Assembly (NCBI RefSeq): GCF_004803895.1
Contig: NZ_CP021978.1
Span: 124,001-188,000 of the forward strand
DNA: 64,000 nucleotides
From: Streptomyces hawaiiensis
Lineage (GTDB): Bacteria; Actinomycetota; Actinomycetes; Streptomycetales; Streptomycetaceae
Direction of reading: 5' to 3'
Shown: one piece after another, positions 61,829 to 64,000 of the stretch
Layout of the letters: each line of letters starts with the position of its first letter
How positions within the stretch are numbered: position 1 is the stretch's first letter
Program-made: the position numbers and the translations under genes
The notes under the pieces: model-generated
Databases searched by the model: none
What the model was told of the DNA's origin: nothing
Seen by the model: only the letters and a program-made list of their open reading frames with translations

Positions 61829-62884
61829 ATGACGAGTGCAGCCCTCCGCAGCAGGGCGTGGAAACTGCTGGAGATGGTCACGACGCCGCTGCTGCCGTCG
61901 GACTACCTCGACCTGGTCAGCCCGCTGCGTGCGGGCGCTGACCTGCGTGGGCGCATCGAGGCCGTGCACCCCGAGACGGGTGATGCCGCGACCATCGTGA
62001 TCAGGCCGGGGCGGGGCTGGCGCGGCCACACCGCCGGTCAGTACGTGCGGATCGGGGTCGACGTCGACGGGGTGCGCCTGTGGCGTGCCTACTCCATCAC
62101 CTCGCCGACGAACCGCCAGGACGGCCGCGTCACGATCACCGTGAAGGCGATCCCTGACGGCAAGGTCAGCAACCACCTGGTCCGCAGGGCGAAACCGGGC
62201 ACGCTGATCCAGCTCGACCTGCCGACCGGTGACTTCGTGCTGCCGCAGGCCAAGCCCGCCAAGGTGCTCTACCTGACGGCCGGCAGCGGCATCACGCCCG
62301 TGATGGGCATGCTGCGCGACACCGAGTTCGACGACGTCGTCATGGTCCACTGCGCGCCACGGCCGCAAGACGTGATCTTCCGCAACGAACTGCACGACAT
62401 GGTCGCGGACAAGAAGCTGCGGCTCACCGAGGTGCACACCGACACAGACGGCATGCTCGACATCGCCCGTCTCGACGGACTCGTGCCCGACTGGGCCGAG
62501 CGCGAGACCTGGGCCTGCGGGCCCGCGGGCCTGCTCGACGCCGCCGAAGAGCACTGGAGCGAGCACGGCGTACAAGAGCGCCTGCACACCGAACGCTTCC
62601 GCCCCAGCATCGTCGTCGCCGGCGACGGCGGCGAGGTCACGTTCAGCGCCACCGGCAAGACCGTCGACGCGGACGGCGCCACGCCGTTGCTGGACATCGG
62701 CGAGGAGGCCGGCGTGCTCATGCCCTCCGGGTGCCGCATGGGCATCTGCTTCGGCTGCATCACGCCGCTCAAGGCGGGCGCCGTCCGCGACCTGCGCACC
62801 GGCGAGATCACCGAGGCCGAGCCGGGCGTCCTCATCCAGACCTGCGTGTCCGCCGCCGCGGGCCCCTGCGACATCGAACGTTAG
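61829..62884 (+). CDS. Ferredoxin reductase with C-terminal [2Fe-2S] domain
   Basis: From the ATG at 61829 (GGAG site) the protein has 351 residues. FAD domain: GHTAGQYVRIGVDVDGVRLW, RAYSITSP. NAD domain: VLYLTAGSGITPVMGMLRDT and WACGPAGLLDAAEEHW. Plant-type ferredoxin: SGCRMGICFGCITPL and a distal QTC, four cluster cysteines. It should pass electrons from NAD(P)H to the membrane desaturase encoded 7 bases downstream. The open frame continues upstream antisense to the PucR gene but is not coding there. Confidence 0.94.
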   Translation: MTSAALRSRAWKLLEMVTTPLLPSDYLDLVSPLRAGADLRGRIEAVHPETGDAATIVIRPGRGWRGHTAGQYVRIGVDVDGVRLWRAYSITSPTNRQDGRVTITVKAIPDGKVSNHLVRRAKPGTLIQLDLPTGDFVLPQAKPAKVLYLTAGSGITPVMGMLRDTEFDDVVMVHCAPRPQDVIFRNELHDMVADKKLRLTEVHTDTDGMLDIARLDGLVPDWAERETWACGPAGLLDAAEEHWSEHGVQERLHTERFRPSIVVAGDGGEVTFSATGKTVDADGATPLLDIGEEAGVLMPSGCRMGICFGCITPLKAGAVRDLRTGEITEAEPGVLIQTCVSAAAGPCDIER

Positions 62885-62891
62885 GAACACC

Positions 62892-64000
62892 TTGACCGCA
62901 ATCGACCCCACCGCCCACCTCACCGCGGAGCAGATCGAGGAGCTCGGCCGCGAGCTGGACGCGATCCGCGACGAGGTGATCGCCGACCGCGGCGAGAAAG
63001 ACGCCGCCTACATCCGCAAGGTCATCTCGGCGCAGCGCAAGCTCGAGCTGGTCAGCAGGGGCGTGCTGCTGTTCTCGATCTTCCCGCCCGCGTGGATCAT
63101 CGGCACCGCCGGTCTGTCCGTGGCGAAGATCATGGACAACATGGAGATCGGCCACAACATCCTGCACGGCCAGTGGGACTGGATGCGGGACCCGAAGATC
63201 CACTCCACCACCTGGGAGTGGGATCACGTCTCGCCGGCCGATCAGTGGAAGCACTCGCACAACGAACTGCACCACACGTACACCAACGTGATCGGCAAGG
63301 ACAACGACCTCGGCTACGGCATCATGCGCGTCGACGAGGACCAGAAGTGGCACCCGTTCCACCTCGGCCAGCCGCTGTGGAACTTCCTCAACGCCTGCTT
63401 CTTCGAGTACGGCATCGCAGCGTACGACCTGGAGCTCGGCAAGAACCTGCACAAGCGCCGCCGCAAGAACCCGGAGTTCCGCGCGCGGGCCAAGGCCGTG
63501 GGCCGCAAGATCCGCAAGCAGGTGCTCAAGGACTACGTGATCCACCCGCTGCTGTCGGGCCCGTCGTTCCTCCCCACGCTCGCCGCCACGTTCACCGCGA
63601 ACCTGGTCCGCAACATCTGGACCCACTCGGTGATCATGTGCGGGCACTTCCCCGAGGGCGTGCAGGTCTTCGAGCGCCGGTCGATCAAGGGCGAGACGCG
63701 CGGCCAGTGGTACCTGCGCCAGATGATGGGCTCGGCGAACATCAGCGGCAGCAGAGCCATGCACTTCATGACCGGCAACCTGTCCCACCAGATCGAGCAC
63801 CACCTGTTCCCGGACCTGCCGAGCAACCGGTACGCCGAGGTCGCGGTGAAGGTGCGCGCGCTGTTCGAGAAGTACGAGCTGGAGTACGTCACCGGCCCAC
63901 TGCCCAAACAGGTGTTCTCCGCGTGGCACAAGGTCTTCCGGCTCTCACTGCCGAACAGGAAGCCCAAGGTCAAGACGCCGGACCGCGAGAAGGAGCTCGT
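62892..64000 (+). CDS. Membrane fatty-acid (acyl-CoA) desaturase, 3' end cut
   Basis: The gene starts at a TTG (62892), with AGGA just before it and only 7 bases after the reductase stop, and stays open to the window end (370 residues visible). The di-iron histidine boxes are complete: GHNILHG, HSHNELHHTY and HQIEHHLF. Hydrophobic spans lie around LVSRGVLLFSIFPPAWIIG and PLLSGPSFLPTLAATFTANL. With the ferredoxin reductase it forms a two-gene desaturation system in the cytoplasmic membrane, probably inserting a double bond into membrane lipids and controlled by the PucR gene. The C-terminal end lies outside the window. Confidence 0.93.
   Translation, partial: MTAIDPTAHLTAEQIEELGRELDAIRDEVIADRGEKDAAYIRKVISAQRKLELVSRGVLLFSIFPPAWIIGTAGLSVAKIMDNMEIGHNILHGQWDWMRDPKIHSTTWEWDHVSPADQWKHSHNELHHTYTNVIGKDNDLGYGIMRVDEDQKWHPFHLGQPLWNFLNACFFEYGIAAYDLELGKNLHKRRRKNPEFRARAKAVGRKIRKQVLKDYVIHPLLSGPSFLPTLAATFTANLVRNIWTHSVIMCGHFPEGVQVFERRSIKGETRGQWYLRQMMGSANISGSRAMHFMTGNLSHQIEHHLFPDLPSNRYAEVAVKVRALFEKYELEYVTGPLPKQVFSAWHKVFRLSLPNRKPKVKTPDREKEL

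Overview
The window is high-GC actinobacterial DNA. Gene style, GTG/TTG starts, strong GGAGG-type ribosome sites and the gene families (ECF41 sigma factor, DUF6228, DUF3237, F420-type reductases, PucR/ferredoxin reductase/desaturase) point to a Streptomyces, probably an accessory or chromosome-arm segment. It is rich in insertion-sequence remnants and broken genes. All assignments come from reading the sequence; no database search was run.

Layout. 1-7 kb: an AhpD-like gene cut by the left edge, an intact MarR regulator, an SDR plus a frameshifted NmrA-type gene, remnants of three metabolic genes, and a DoxX/pirin/FMN-reductase operon. 7-14.4 kb: decayed genes and IS5/IS3 pieces interleaved with an intact F420-reductase-like gene, a DUF3237 gene, a second SDR, a decayed MarR gene and a small secreted protein. 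14.5-17.5 kb: CDGSH/GNAT pair, aldo/keto reductase, IS6 element. 17.6-25.7 kb: duplicated SDR genes under near-identical operators, a beheaded TetR gene, a frameshifted DHA2 transporter, an SMP-30 protein, a TetR gene and a chimeric esterase remnant. 26-31.8 kb: a second redox locus (thioesterase, zinc dehydrogenase, two tautomerase-like genes, NAD(P)-binding protein, frameshifted aldo/keto reductase) around a TetR gene. 32-42.3 kb: a shortened phosphotransferase, a membrane protein and a tightly overlapping flavoenzyme operon (GMC, sorbitol-dehydrogenase-type small subunit, GMC, ferritin-like fusion), followed by a frameshifted BBE flavoprotein. 43-47.6 kb: DUF6228, IS6 remnant, cytochrome P450, IS1182 element. 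48-56.6 kb: LRR protein, methyltransferase, frameshifted DHFR-like gene, GNAT/integrase/RHS remnants, an ECF41 sigma locus, resolvase debris with a cluster of palindromes. 56.8-64 kb: RHS remnant, Mrr-type nuclease with a small membrane partner, a second DNA-ligase remnant, a thioredoxin-like gene, and a PucR / ferredoxin reductase / fatty-acid desaturase locus running off the right edge.

How the genes work together. Two regulatory circuits can be read from the DNA. (1) A palindrome close to GTTGAT-NN-ATCAAC occurs eleven times in the first 15.4 kb, next to the MarR gene and most redox genes there. I infer one MarR-controlled electrophile/redox-stress regulon that has been broken up by IS insertion and decay. 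(2) Four copies of TATRAC-N4-GTYATA lie in pairs in two intergenic regions around the TetR gene at 28.3 kb, tying together a tautomerase/dehydrogenase/thioesterase operon, the regulator, a second tautomerase and an NAD(P)-binding protein. A third dyad precedes both duplicated SDR genes.

Many genes differ from an intact frame by one or two bases, often in G/C runs. Either the region is decaying fast or the assembly carries indel errors; raw reads would decide this.
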